Position numbers and translations under genes: made by a program. This document shows, in pieces, positions 25,001 through 38,556 of a DNA stretch of 64,000 nt; the stretch's first letter is position 1, and each line of letters begins with the position of its first letter. The DNA comes from Paralvinella palmiformis (lineage: Eukaryota; Annelida; Polychaeta; Terebellida; Alvinellidae). The notes under the pieces were generated by a model that was not told the DNA's origin, did not search any database, and saw nothing but the letters and a program-made list of their open reading frames with translations. The stretch lies in the NCBI GenBank assembly GCA_025642065.1, contig JAODUP010000045.1, positions 1,226,001 through 1,290,000 of the forward strand, written 5' to 3'.

Positions 25001-27832
25001 AATAACATTTTGAGAACAAAATGTATGGCTCGCACGCGAAGGTCGGACTGTTTCCAGATATTAATTTCTCGGCGCACATTACATTGCGGATGGAGGAGCC
25101 CGGCCAAAATGGAGCTGCCGTATCACTGAATTAAGAAGTGGGACATCATCGACCCTCAGAGGATGTAAAACATGCCCTGGGAGTGACCGGCCTGAGGGTG
25201 TTTGACTTCACGTTTCCATATTGCTCTTCTCTGTGTGGCGCTGGACGGGAGGAGTTAGTTCCAGGGATTAACACTGAAAATAACTGTTCACGCTTTCCGC
25301 TATCATTGTTTCGTGACTTGAACCCCCCCCCCACCTTTTTAAACGAAACGAAGGACTTCAATCTGACGACGTTTTTCTTCCGGATTTGTAATTCACCTAC
25401 TATAAGTTGAACCTTGTTTACGGCAGTATCGGGATCTGGTTAAGTATGATTGATGTGTTGATTCGATTTTTCATGAGGCTCCAGTGCCAAAGAAACTGTT
25501 TATACACGTAGACGTTTAAGTTGTAGAGTTTAAAAAAATGGAAATGGAGCATTTACGTGCAATGAGTAACTGAACCACAGACTTTAAGTCAATAGTAACC
25601 GTGTTCATACCGTGTGTACATAATAAAACAACAAGAAACAACAACAACAACAATATTATAACGTTGTTGATATGGTGAACTGTTGATATATGGAAGATTT
25701 CAAAAGATAAGAAAGGACACGTGTCTTATTGATAGGTGATACTAGCAGGTACGCTGCCTTGTGTTATTGCTGAATTACAATATATGGCACCAAAAAAGTT
25801 TATACTTCCCCCGTAACATTAGGGCAGTATTTTGGCACCATGATGAATAAAATGTATTTCATAAACATAACAAAATGAAAAAGAAAAGCACGTAGCACAC
25901 ATATGTATTGAATAAAACTTTACAGTTAAATCTAACATTGTGTACTGAGCTCACACACACATTACACACATCAAAACACAAATGACAGAACCACACACAA
26001 AGAATACACATGTTGAAGTACATCTTACACCCCCCCCAAGATATACAGAATCAGCTCGTAGCGTGGGGGGGGGGGGGGTTGACACACACACACACACACA
26101 CACACACAGCTCTGGTCATACTCTGTATGGAACAGACAATGCTATAAAACATTAGCCTTCATCTCATACAGTTTTATTGCCCATTCCTCTAACAGTGAAA
26201 TGGCAAAATACAGTAAGTCCTGAATGTTTGCCCTGTGATTGGGTAAGTAATGGATGTCCTCATTTGACCGTTTATTGTAGTTTAGTCGTGAAACAAGTAC
26301 ATTGTTGATATCTGTGTAAACCTCGTGGTAGAAAGTCTCTATTGTCTATCTAATTAACAGTCGGTGTCTCAATCTCTGATGCATTAGCTCTGTAGCTGTT
26401 TCTTAGCCTGTCAACAGATTTTTGTATTCCATCAACTGGTGTAGTGTCTCCGTCTGGTCCGTTCTGTTGTAGTCTAATTTGGAAGTGTCTCCTGGTAGTC
26501 AATCATAATCTGCAGGCTTCGCTGTTGACCGATCCAGGTATAACTCTCTTTGGGTCATCGAGACATTTGTCCAGCCTAGACATACACCTCTCAGTGCCTC
26601 AGACCTGGTGTAAGTCAGTGCAGACCAGATTAGGCGTACCTCCGGTAGTCCATGAAAGCTAGTGTACCTCAGTGAAGACTAGTTTACGCATACCCTTCGC
26701 CGGTGTTTCAGTTATGGCATACCCCATGTATACCATAATTAGGTACACCAGTCTTCAGTTGTACCACTCTCAGTTCCATCAGACTATTTATACATCAGCA
26801 TGGATCAGTTTTGTTGTAGCTCTCCTCCAGGTCCATGATGTTTGGTCTATCTCACTAATTACCACAGACTTTATCATACCTGTGTTTGTGGGATGTTATC
26901 GGTGTCAGTTATTACTCGGCCGTGATGTCCCGGATATGACTTGAGCTGATGGGGCTATACAAACCACTCACTCACTCACTCACTCACTCACTCACTCACT
27001 CACTCACTCACTCACTCACTCACTCACTCACCCAACCCCCCACCCACTCACTCACTTTATGTTGCTCTCAGCTTGACCATTACCTCTCTTTGGTCTATCT
27101 CAACTGATATGCCCAGTCGGTATAGTGAGTGAGTGATCAGACTTGGTTTATCATCGAGTTCTGTTAACGGGCAGCTGACATTTAAATGAACAGAGACTGC
27201 GATTTACATGAATATCCTAAATTTAGACTGTGTAGACTTGGCACCTGGTCTGTAGTGCAGTTATTATGTATTTATCATGAAATTTAGGTTATTTGTGCTG
27301 TTACTGTTATACAACTTCGGCTATATTAATTTTGATCTCTTAAATAACTTGCCGGAAGTAGATGGCATTCGATAAGGATCAAAGTTTTGTAACCAAGAAA
27401 TAACTCGATTGGAAATAGTGTCTGGAGTGCCAATAGAAGCATTGCTTCAGTAAAAGATCGTGTGTCTAAACATGTACGGCATTTATTGATGAACATGCTC
27501 CCAGTTTTGGAGGCCCGACCCACAAAAAGTAACGTACTATTCTGTTAAAATCAATAGGCTAAAGTCAAACATATATAGGGCTTGTAGCTTTTGAGGGTAT
27601 GACAATAATTGTACGGACAGTTAGTATTCGGACCCGTGGTACAGTCAAACTTTGGTAGTACGGTACAAGATGATACTTAAAGTTATTATTCTGTTATGTG
27701 TCTTTCGTAGATGAACAATTGACAAACTCACAATTGTCGGTGAGTAGATTAGTCTGCATACAAAGAGGCTAAGTACACAAATGGTCCATACCACATCAGC
27801 GATGCTGTGGTTGATTTGATTACCAATTACTT

Positions 27833-27863
<31 letters not shown>

Positions 27864-30217
27864 ACATTTAGTAGATGCTTGAAACTTTTTTTACTGTCAT
27901 AGTATTTGCTTAAGCTTGCTTGAAGTAGACTGGCCGTTATAGACAACCATGCCTCTGGCTGTCCAAACAAATCTCTCTCATAGGAATATCCACTCAAGTA
28001 TCCAATCACAGCATTAGTCACTTCCACGTGCCCATCAACCGATGGTTTACCCTCACATCAGAGTTTGATGTCCTATAGGCGGAGGAGCTTTATCCTATGC
28101 GACTTGTTTGCACTCATACCACAGTGAGTTTAAACACACGATCCAAGTCCTGGACATAATGTGGAAGCAATCTAACACCTAAACACCGAACATCTATTTT
28201 TCATATCACTGTCGTCATCAGGTGGTGGTGACAGGTTAATTCTGTTAACACGTACATTGCTTTTTACTGGAGATTTTTATGGAAACCAATCTCAGATGAT
28301 TCATCCTCATTGACTGTAGCCATTGACTGTTGGCCCACTTTATCCTCATGTGTGGCATATTAGAGGCGACCAAAACGGAGGCAATAATAAATGACCTTTT
28401 TGTACCAATGCACTGTTAAACCAAGCTGCTCACTCACCAACTTACTATTGGCTGATTGAAATATCATAAATACACATCTTAGTGATAATATTGCTGCTGT
28501 AGAATTGGTGCAGTCAGTGAAAATTTGGGCCTGTGCTATACCCAAAAAATTTACATATCTATGAATTACCTCTGTATAAATGTATTACTAATACTAGTAA
28601 GAAAGACTCATGTTTGTGCCTGCTAAGTTGGTGAGGTATCTAGATCATTATTATGTGTAGTATTATACAATTGTAAGTATATGCCAATCCAATACAAGTC
28701 ATGGCTACGTAAACTGCTGTGACATATTGATGAAGTGTTGTGAAGCACAGTATACAATATTAATGTTGATCAGCATATTGTAGAATGATTTGCCAGGTTA
28801 GTGTGATTATTGTTTTGCAAGATAATTTGTTATGCTAGTGTTGATCATTGTTCAGTAGAACAGTGTTGGGGTTGTTAACCTATGATTGACTGAATTTATT
28901 GAGATGTACACGTATAGTACATTTATTGAAATGTACACGTATAGTACCAAGTACAAAATTTTAATTATGTCCATAATGCAGAATTTAGTGCAAAATATTT
29001 ATTTCCATTGTGATCCTGAAAAAATATGAACTTTAGATTGTCTCAAGGTTCAAGTGTTAAACTTGAAAATCAAATTACTAAATTACACAGACCTGTATAA
29101 ATAATTAAAATCTAAATTAAGAGAGTACAAACCTATAATGTAGTACTTTAAATATAGAACTAACACCACTTGAAGTACTGTAAACTGTAATGGGTATAAA
29201 TATCAGATAAACTATTTAATGAACAGATGTTTTAATTCACACACACGCGCACACACACACACACACACCAGACGTATCATTCCCCATATAAACTATCATA
29301 TCTATTAATCACCTGGAGCTTCCTTTACTGTCTAAGAACATATAGCACGATGAATGGACAGGACATGTGATACTTATTAACTAGATGCACCTGGTTATGA
29401 GGCTCATCATTATTGTCTATCTTAAGCTTTAGACTCTATGTTCATATTTGTTGGTTTAGTGTACATTACCAACTATAGAGGGCGTGTTCTACTTCTAGTA
29501 TCTTATAACAATGACATCATTCTCGGGTTATCTGTTATAATTGGTTGGAATAGCCAGAGCTTGAATGACACAAGACGTATGAATTTTTAAAATAAGAAAA
29601 TGTCAGAGAGTAGATTTGTCAGTGGCTTTTTAATACAATAGATAAGTTTTAGCTTGAAGCTGTTTTGTATTATGTTTACTTTCATTCTTAACTCAGATGA
29701 CAGAACAATTATGTCTGGAAACCCTGCATACCAGGTTTGATACCAGACTGATAAACATAGTATATATATATATATAGAGAGAGAGAGATTTAAAGAAATT
29801 CTTCTGTGCAGTCTTTACTTTTATCATTAGCAATCTGTATGGGATAAAATTATATTCTGTGTTCGAAATTTTTTAATTTACTTTTAATTAGAGTGTATTT
29901 TAGTCATGGGAAGAAGTAACTTTTCACAAAGTCTTCGAATTCTTAACAGAAAGAACTCCGACACCGCCTCATAAACAGCAGCCAGTCCCCGGAATGAGCC
30001 ACCACAGATGTCATGTTATCACATTGCCATGCTTGTGTTTCTTGTGTGTTTGGATAGTTCTTTGAAATCGGGGATGATCTGAGAGATACAAATTATATCA
30101 CAAACAATTACACAGATGCTTCACAATTAACCGGAACACGTGATAAACTAGTTTACAGAGTAATCAATCAGTGAACTAATACTTTAGTACTTTTATCCTG
30201 CATTCATCACCTGGAGT

Positions 30218-30257
<40 letters not shown>

Positions 30258-30525
30258 AAGTTTGTGGTGTTTTTCTGGTGTTCTATGACCCACTGCCATT
30301 AGTACAAGGTAACATTTATTCATTTAACATTCGGCTAGGTCATTAAATTAAAATCATAAGAAGTTGTTTGAATTCAGTTTCTTTATCCATGTACTGGAGA
30401 TATGAACTTTAATGCAGCCTGTTAGTCGTGTCCATCTTATCTGTGAGTTTTTGAAGAAAGGGTTTCATTTATCAAGAAATGATAATACGTGTTTGCCAAA
30501 ATCAGCTGTCAGTTTCTGAACAGTC

Positions 30526-30563
<38 letters not shown>

Positions 30564-31046
30564 CCGCCTCAGGTGACCCCTTTGCTTCAATCAACATCAA
30601 ACACTTGCATCTTGTGATGAGATTTGCTAAAGAACATGCTCATGTAGAGGACGTTGTCAAGTGAACTTGCTACAGTCCACCATGAGCCCGGGCCCCACGA
30701 TGAACAACGATAAAGTGGAGCTGTGATCTGAGCCCTCAGCAGTTAATGATCCGATATCGAACTGGCCTGTGATCTACGGTAGTTTTTGGGCTTCCTACTC
30801 ACCATTGTCATCCGCTGCTTGTTTTCTAATCGCTGTTCCGGTTTATCGTTTCCGTATTACTTAAGGCTGCAGGTTCGGCCAGCCTATAGGATGGCCAGAT
30901 TCTCCCTCTCTTAAGCTGTGGCTTCACTGGTCTATATTATATAACAACAGCCTGAGTGAGACCTGTTCATCAAATGTTGAATGTTTTTCAGTCTGAAATA
31001 GGGTTTGCCATTGTCTGACATGTGGTAAGCTGAAGACCAAGTTTGA

Positions 31047-31100
<54 letters not shown>

Positions 31101-34100
31101 AGAAAGTTATTGTGTCCTTGTTAAATTACTTCCATCTGATTGAAGGTTATTTATTGTATTGTATGGAAAACGGCTCTAAGGACTAATGTGACATGGTCAG
31201 AGGTGACGTTAGGATCGGGTGTAGCAATTGGTTGGATTTGGGGCAGGAGACCGGATGGGTAGGTTACGGCATCGGACTGAGGATGTGGTGTGAGACGGAT
31301 GCGAAGTGACAAGAATGTAAAACAAGAAGGATGTCAGACAACCTGAGTATTGTTCTGATGTTAGCTAATAAGATGTCTCAGTACAATGTTTTATTGATAA
31401 TATGGGTGTTTTTGTTTTGGCTTGGCCAGACTAACAGATATGATTTAGCCTGCACTTGCAAGCGAGACTGTTTTGAAAGGAAGTGACACGACGCACACAC
31501 GCGCAGTAACATTAACAGGCTAATATTTAGTTGTGTTTACAGCAGGTATTACAGTGATGTAATTCATGTTGACTGCTGTACTTGACTTAATGTGATTTGT
31601 CTTGATGTTGTACTCGGGAATTCGTGATTTTGTTCTCGTGCTTGACATCCAGAGATCCAGTTGATCAAGCACAGTAAATTTGGTCTAATCTTTACTGTAT
31701 CATTTTACATTCTGTATCACTCTTTGTCTGTGACCTGTTTCTTATATAACATTGCCACAGTAGGGAAGTATAATGCGATGGAGTTGATTGAAATTAAACG
31801 ACAGTTTTGGTTCATGGTACTGCACTATAAAATGTAATGTGAACATTAACCATGTGCATTTTTAATATTAATTTTGTTTTTGTTACTTTATCAGTGAGGA
31901 AATTTTTACTAGTTGCTGTTCATATTTATTGTGACTGTCAGTGCATTAGTGTTAAGATGATATTAATAACTGTATGTATATTTAGAGATTACCTGATTAA
32001 TATATTAACTGTCATGAGCCTGTATTATTATGAAGCCCACACGAAGAAAACGTGTTCCAATAATGTACTCTGATGTTTTGAACATGTTTTTACGCATAAT
32101 TTGATTAAAGTAATTAAACTTATTTTTTCATCGAATAGTCTTTACACGGCCGAAGTCTTTATTTAGTTAGACATTTTAAAGCTGTTGTCGGTTTGAGAAG
32201 ATGGTATTGATGATAATATAGCTAACTGTATATTAATTGTAGACAATATTGTAATAACAGAGGCCAGTGGCGATATATTATTTTAGCATAAAGAACTTGT
32301 TTTTGGGGACATGTTTTATGGGAAATGCCATTTTAGGTGAATAGAGTACTCCACTAACTTTCAGGCTTACCAGACAGACTGATAGACGGAGGCGCGCGCA
32401 CACACACGCACACACTTTTGCAACGAAACCCAAATTAAACAGAACATAATTATGACTACACACACACACACACACACACTAAGTTTAGCCATAGTCATCA
32501 TTTTAATGTGGTTATGTAGTATTACCAGGCCCGTCCCATCATAATATTCTACAAGTTATATCGTCTGTTATCACATTGAAAGTCAATCACTGGACTCTTA
32601 CTACAACACACTGGTTACCATGGTGACTAGAGGGGAACAGAAATTACCATGGTTATTGGATCTGTCAGAGATTTCCACAATAATAAGCAAATGTGAGAAT
32701 TATTCACAGATCTGTTACAATTACTATACAGTTGGTATTACTGGTATTGGCACTGGGGAAACATTAGAAGATAACATTTCTTTAACCATGAATGCGATCA
32801 AGTAGATCGTATGAATAGAATTTATTTCAGTTTGGGGATTATCTTTCATAATCTTTTGGCAACAATTAATTAATAAATATCGCTAACTATACATTTCTTT
32901 CTGGTGAGTATCTGTAAACATTATTAACATAACTGCCATGTGATGATGATGACAACGACGCCGATCGATGATGATGATAGTTATAAATAAGTTTACGATA
33001 CAGTAGGCCCCTGTTATACTGCGGATCGCTATAACACGAAATCGATTTGTGGAATCCATGACAGGGCATTTATTACGCGAAATGGCATGAAATCCGCCGC
33101 TGAACCATCAAATTTTTCGAAATAATTTGGACGCGTTTTCACAGTTTGTAATTCACATGTAAAACATAGCCAACGGCCACAAATTACGCACGAGTAGATT
33201 TATTGATCACAACCTTAATTATACACCACATTGGTTCAATCAGCCAAAAAACACAGCCCATTCACAGCCCTCATTTTTTGTGTGATTCCACCCACTAAAT
33301 AAGTTTGATTCTGTTTGTTAATTCACAGCTATTGCGTATGTTCTATTAATTGCAATTATGAATCATATTTTGTGTATATAAAAGATCTCAGTTTTTATCA
33401 TATTGTATTATTTCTCAAATGATATTCTTTATTCACAACGCTACTTCAATTAACGGTGTATGATTTGGTTTTGGCAATTTGGAGGCTACTACAATAGTTA
33501 AACATGCACCCATAAACGTTCATTTATTGATCCATATATTTGCTACCTTCATTTGAAAAACGTGCACTATTTCTGGCAGATGAATATCACCAATCCAACC
33601 TAACCTGGCTGCTACTTTTTGCGTAATAAGCCCGAAGCATGATGACGTCACAAACCAAAACAAACCAGCCGTGCTTTGCATTGTGGGATTTATGGGGGGG
33701 GGGGCGGTCCGCTGGGCGATGATACCAGAATATTCCCGCCATTTTAACCTTAAACGTCAATGGTACAATAATATTCACTGCACATAACAAAGACTGTTAA
33801 AATATGGTGTTCATAGTAAATCACACTAAAATTATATTTAAAGAAAAGAAGAAGAATAGAGTCCAGTATCTTGGTAAATTTAATTTATTATTTATGGATA
33901 TAATAATATGGTAAATTACATTTTATTTACCAATGACAATATTATTATCTATGATCTGGTGGATAATAATATTGTTAAATTACACTTTATTTGCGCATTT
34001 CACTGTTTCAGTCAATCCTTACACTGACACTAATTATAAAAATTTGACTCGCAGATTGTCATTTCGAATTAAAACTACCCAACGCTTTCTCAGCATTTCA

Positions 34101-35258
34101 TCCCGCGGTCAACACATGCCAACTTAAATGTTTATATTGCTTACTAGTGGCATGACAATACGGAACGCAGGAGTTAGTTTTTGGCATGATTATAACAGAT
34201 CCGGAACATTGACGTTTAAGGTTAAAATAGCGGGATTATCACGGTGTTATCGCTCAGCGGACCCCTATAAATTCCACAATGTAAAGCGCGCCTGGTTTGT
34301 TTTGATTTTTGACGTCATCATACACTGGGTCTATTTTGCAGAAAATTTTATTTTCCACACAAACACTGAGGTAATATTTATGTTTAAGTCAACAAATGAT
34401 TAAACAATTACTTGGAACATTTATGAAATAAACAGTTGTATGTAATCTTCAAGAATGGTGCAAAGCGAGGTCAACATAGGAACTCCCTATTGTTGTCCAG
34501 CCGGAGTGCTCTGTCTAGCTTTGTGGTCCACCTATAACGCGGTTGACGGTCGATGACCCCCTCCCCAACGACCGCGATATAACGGGTGCCTACTAATGAT
34601 TTTTTTAAAACAATGTTAGGATTATAAGACCATAGTACAGTGACTAGAGTATAAGATTGCAGTACATGATAACAGTGTGGAGTTAGTCTAGAACATAATG
34701 TTATGAGGTTTAGTCTCAGTACGGCTATAAAAATGGATCAAGCTTACAGTTTGCTTACCGGTAGTTGTAAGACTTATAATATAACATTTATGTTTTCAAG
34801 GCATTTAAGTTGCTTCTGTACTGTGTAAGACATGACAAAAAGTAGACTTATTTCTGTTGGATAAGCGATGTATGTGTTTAGTTCTTTGGTGAGCTGCTTT
34901 TTGCTGATGGCAGAAATGTCAGGAAGAAATGTTGAACACGCCAACTTTTGGATATCACATCTGCAGTAATCAGCTTATTTCTCAGCGCCGCTTTCCAGTA
35001 AATTAAAAGAATACTGCTTTGCACTAAGAAAACCTACTCTGATTTGGCATATTATTAATGAGAAAAATATTCCGTTGTGGAACACGTTAAGTAAAGAATG
35101 CATTCTTGTCGAATTTCAGCAAGTAAATGTTTTGTTTTTAAGTTTGATTCTTAGATTACAAGAGATTTTTTCTGTGTTTGAATGCACAGTTTTCTAGATA
35201 AAATATTCTAAATTACTCAAATTGGCAGGCTACCTACATTTTGTTGACGCATTTCCGA

Positions 35259-35308
<50 letters not shown>

Positions 35309-38300
35309 AGAGAGAGAGAGAGACGGACGGACGGACCATTTGCACAAAATTAGCGATAGAACAGCAACATTTAACATTATATCTTTGTTAGTTATATCAG
35401 GATACTATAGATCATGCCCTTTTTAAATATAACAATTATCTGACATGTAGATGATGATCTTCACCTAGATTTGGTTGGTTCCCCAAAAGAAGAATGAAAT
35501 ATTCATCCTGCAAGAGGAAAGAAATGATATTCATTATACAGTAAAGGGGGAGGTGTGTGTGTGTGTGTGTGTGTGTGTAACGAACAATACGTATGTGTAT
35601 TAATAAATTTACCATTGTAAGCGTCCAATATTATGTTATTTGGTATTTAAAGAAAGGTTGTGAATTAATTCTTACTTATTTGTTCAGAACATATAGTGAT
35701 ATACTTATCGTATAATTTGTTGTTTAACTCAGGTTCTACAATATCAAAGCTTACCGGGTTATTTAGCATATTTATATAATTTTCCCATTCCCATTAGACC
35801 AAGTGCAGGTTCTATCATTACCCTTTTGTACAAATTGACTGGCTTCAGTTTTATAATCAACGGATGTTTATGTTCTGTAACACAAAGCTGACCTTTACCA
35901 GTTGATGTGCACCATCCAAGAACATTAAATTATCCTCCATTAACGGCTGCTCACACAATTTGCATCCATTTCCCCAGAGTTTAAAGTAGAACCTTTCCGT
36001 TTGAAGTCACATCCCGCTCCACCCACCCACCAGTCTACTAGGTACGTGTTTGGTAAATACACCGAACTCGGATGGTCTTTAATAAAAGTTGGCCACTCGC
36101 CGAGATTGAAGGCATATCTTCCTGAATACAAACAAAACTTGGTTGAATTACTATTCATTGATTATTTGATTTGTGGAATAATTGGAAGTGATTGAGTGGA
36201 AACTGAAGCTTTGTTTCTTCTTCCGTGTATGGGGGGGGGGGGCGCCTCCGTGGTCTAACGGTAGCGTGTTGGATCACAGATCACTACCACCCGTGTTCGA
36301 ATCTCGGCGTGGGCATATCTGAAGGGTGTTTCATCTTTGACTTCGCTTCATTACGTTTGGACGTCGCTCGGCCCATTTAGCCTACCGTGTGCACAAAAGT
36401 GGCCGTAAAAAATCGATCGTCATCTTCTGCGTATGGGTCTCAGTAGTGACACCTCGGGTTTAATTTACGACACACATAGATGGGGGTTTTGACTGGATTT
36501 ATACCAAGGTCTTAATCCACATCTTTCTATTTGTTCATCTTAATATCTACCGTGACAGTCCATCATAAAGGTTGTATCTGTCTGTTGATGCTTTTCACCT
36601 GTGTTATTGCTAATGGGTTATGATTTCTACACGTGTATTGTCATAATAGTTAGTTTTGCTGTTGTTAGTGATATTACTAGTCAGGTTATCATCATGTTGC
36701 CTTTCATCGTTATGTAATGTAGTAGTTTTATCCCTTTTTACCAGAATGCATTATCATGCTTCTCGCTTTTTGCCTTTTCATTTTTGCCAATTCGGTATTT
36801 TGCTTCCGGAAATTTAACTACGAAGTCGAAAAATCCGCAATTCACTGCGTCCAGAGAACATACTCATTATTGGATTAGTTTTAATGTGGGAAATGTTTCA
36901 TTAGATATCTCTCGATTGCCATTAACTTGACAAGTCGAACGCTAGCCGGCTGATGAAGGGATCCTCTTAATTATAGTTGATCATCGTGAAATTTGGACAT
37001 TGGGCAAACAGTAACAATTGAGATGTTTAAACCGTCGAAGGATGGCTGAGCTAGTTCTTTCATTGACTGGGTATCATAATAGGTATTGTGGAACACGTGG
37101 GCGAATTAGACCGAAGGTCAAAAGGGTCCATTTTCAAGCGGATGTGGTCAAAATGTGCTTCATTATGAAACAGTTTATGTCGCACCATCACCAGAGTGCT
37201 TGCTGCCTGGACATCTGAGATTCTAATGAATCAGTCCTGAACATTGTATTGGCGATCAAACAGACGTTCAGGTGTTAGGATATAAAAAAATTAATAAACA
37301 ACATTAAAACGAAGCCGCTACTGGGATACCTTGTTCTTTGGCAGGTAGCCAGCCAGTGAAAATGTTGACCACGAAGTTCATATTAATGAGATCGATTTTT
37401 GCCCATTACTATCTGCGCAACTGATCATCCTGGACAGATTACGCGGCTTCCTGGTGTGTGATTCTTTATCCGAGAGATGCTCCGATCAAATATCCCACAG
37501 TGGAGTGGAAGGCAAAACGCCGTGTTACATTTGATGTAGCGTCTGGTTTTAGGCGTGTTATTGTTAGTAGACGTCGGTGAGATGCCGCATTATACTAGAT
37601 ATGTACACATTTCCTGGTATCAGTCAGTACTGGTTAATGTGTTGTCAATGTGGTCTCCGTGGTTGATATTATCAGCTATCTCTACAAAGGTTGCCCGAAG
37701 ATAATAATATATCCGTCGAGGTGTGTATTGGGGATTATCCACAACGGCATGAAGTGGTCGTATTTTGTGTGTGTGGAAAATCACCGTCCACATTATGGCT
37801 AGACGACTAGCTAAGTGTATTTGTGTACGGTATAATGTGTTCTCCGTACACGATAGGTGCTATACGGGTATGCTATATTATGGCATTTGTCGACATCCGT
37901 TTTTAGTATCTTTAGATGTATTGTGTTTTAGGTATTGCGTAGTTTTTTTGGGGGGTACTGCCTTTAGGGTGGGAGTTGGTTTATACGTCACCCAGATCGG
38001 TGTAAGTTAGCTAACAGGTTCTTAAGCTTTCTGTTACCATGGTTACGTGGTGGCTATGCGGGTTTCTCTGTGGCCGTGGATTAGACTCATTACTGTTGAT
38101 GTTGCACAAACATGATGGGGACGTGTCGTTACTGATCAACAGCTGGTTTGTGTTGATGGCAAAACGATGATTCTTTATTGGTATAGATAACAGCATATTT
38201 CGTGAGAAAATTGGTAGAAAGCGGTATCTCTCTCCTTCTTGCTCTCTCTATCTCTCTCAAACTCGGTGTGCATCAGTAGCACAGTGGGAAAAGAACTGTC

Positions 38301-38376
38301 CAACATAACTTCCAAGTTAGTGTTTGAATCCTACTCTTATCTGCGTTTGAGGAACGTTTTACTAGTGAATCATCAC

Positions 38377-38408
<32 letters not shown>

Positions 38409-38523
38409 TGTGTGTGTGTGAGACAGTGTGTGTGTGAGAGAGAGAGAGAGAGAGGCAGTGTGTGTGTGAGACTGTGTGTGTGTGTGAGTGAGAGAGAGAG
38501 AGAGTGTGTGTGTGTGTGAGAGA

Positions 38524-38556
<33 letters not shown>

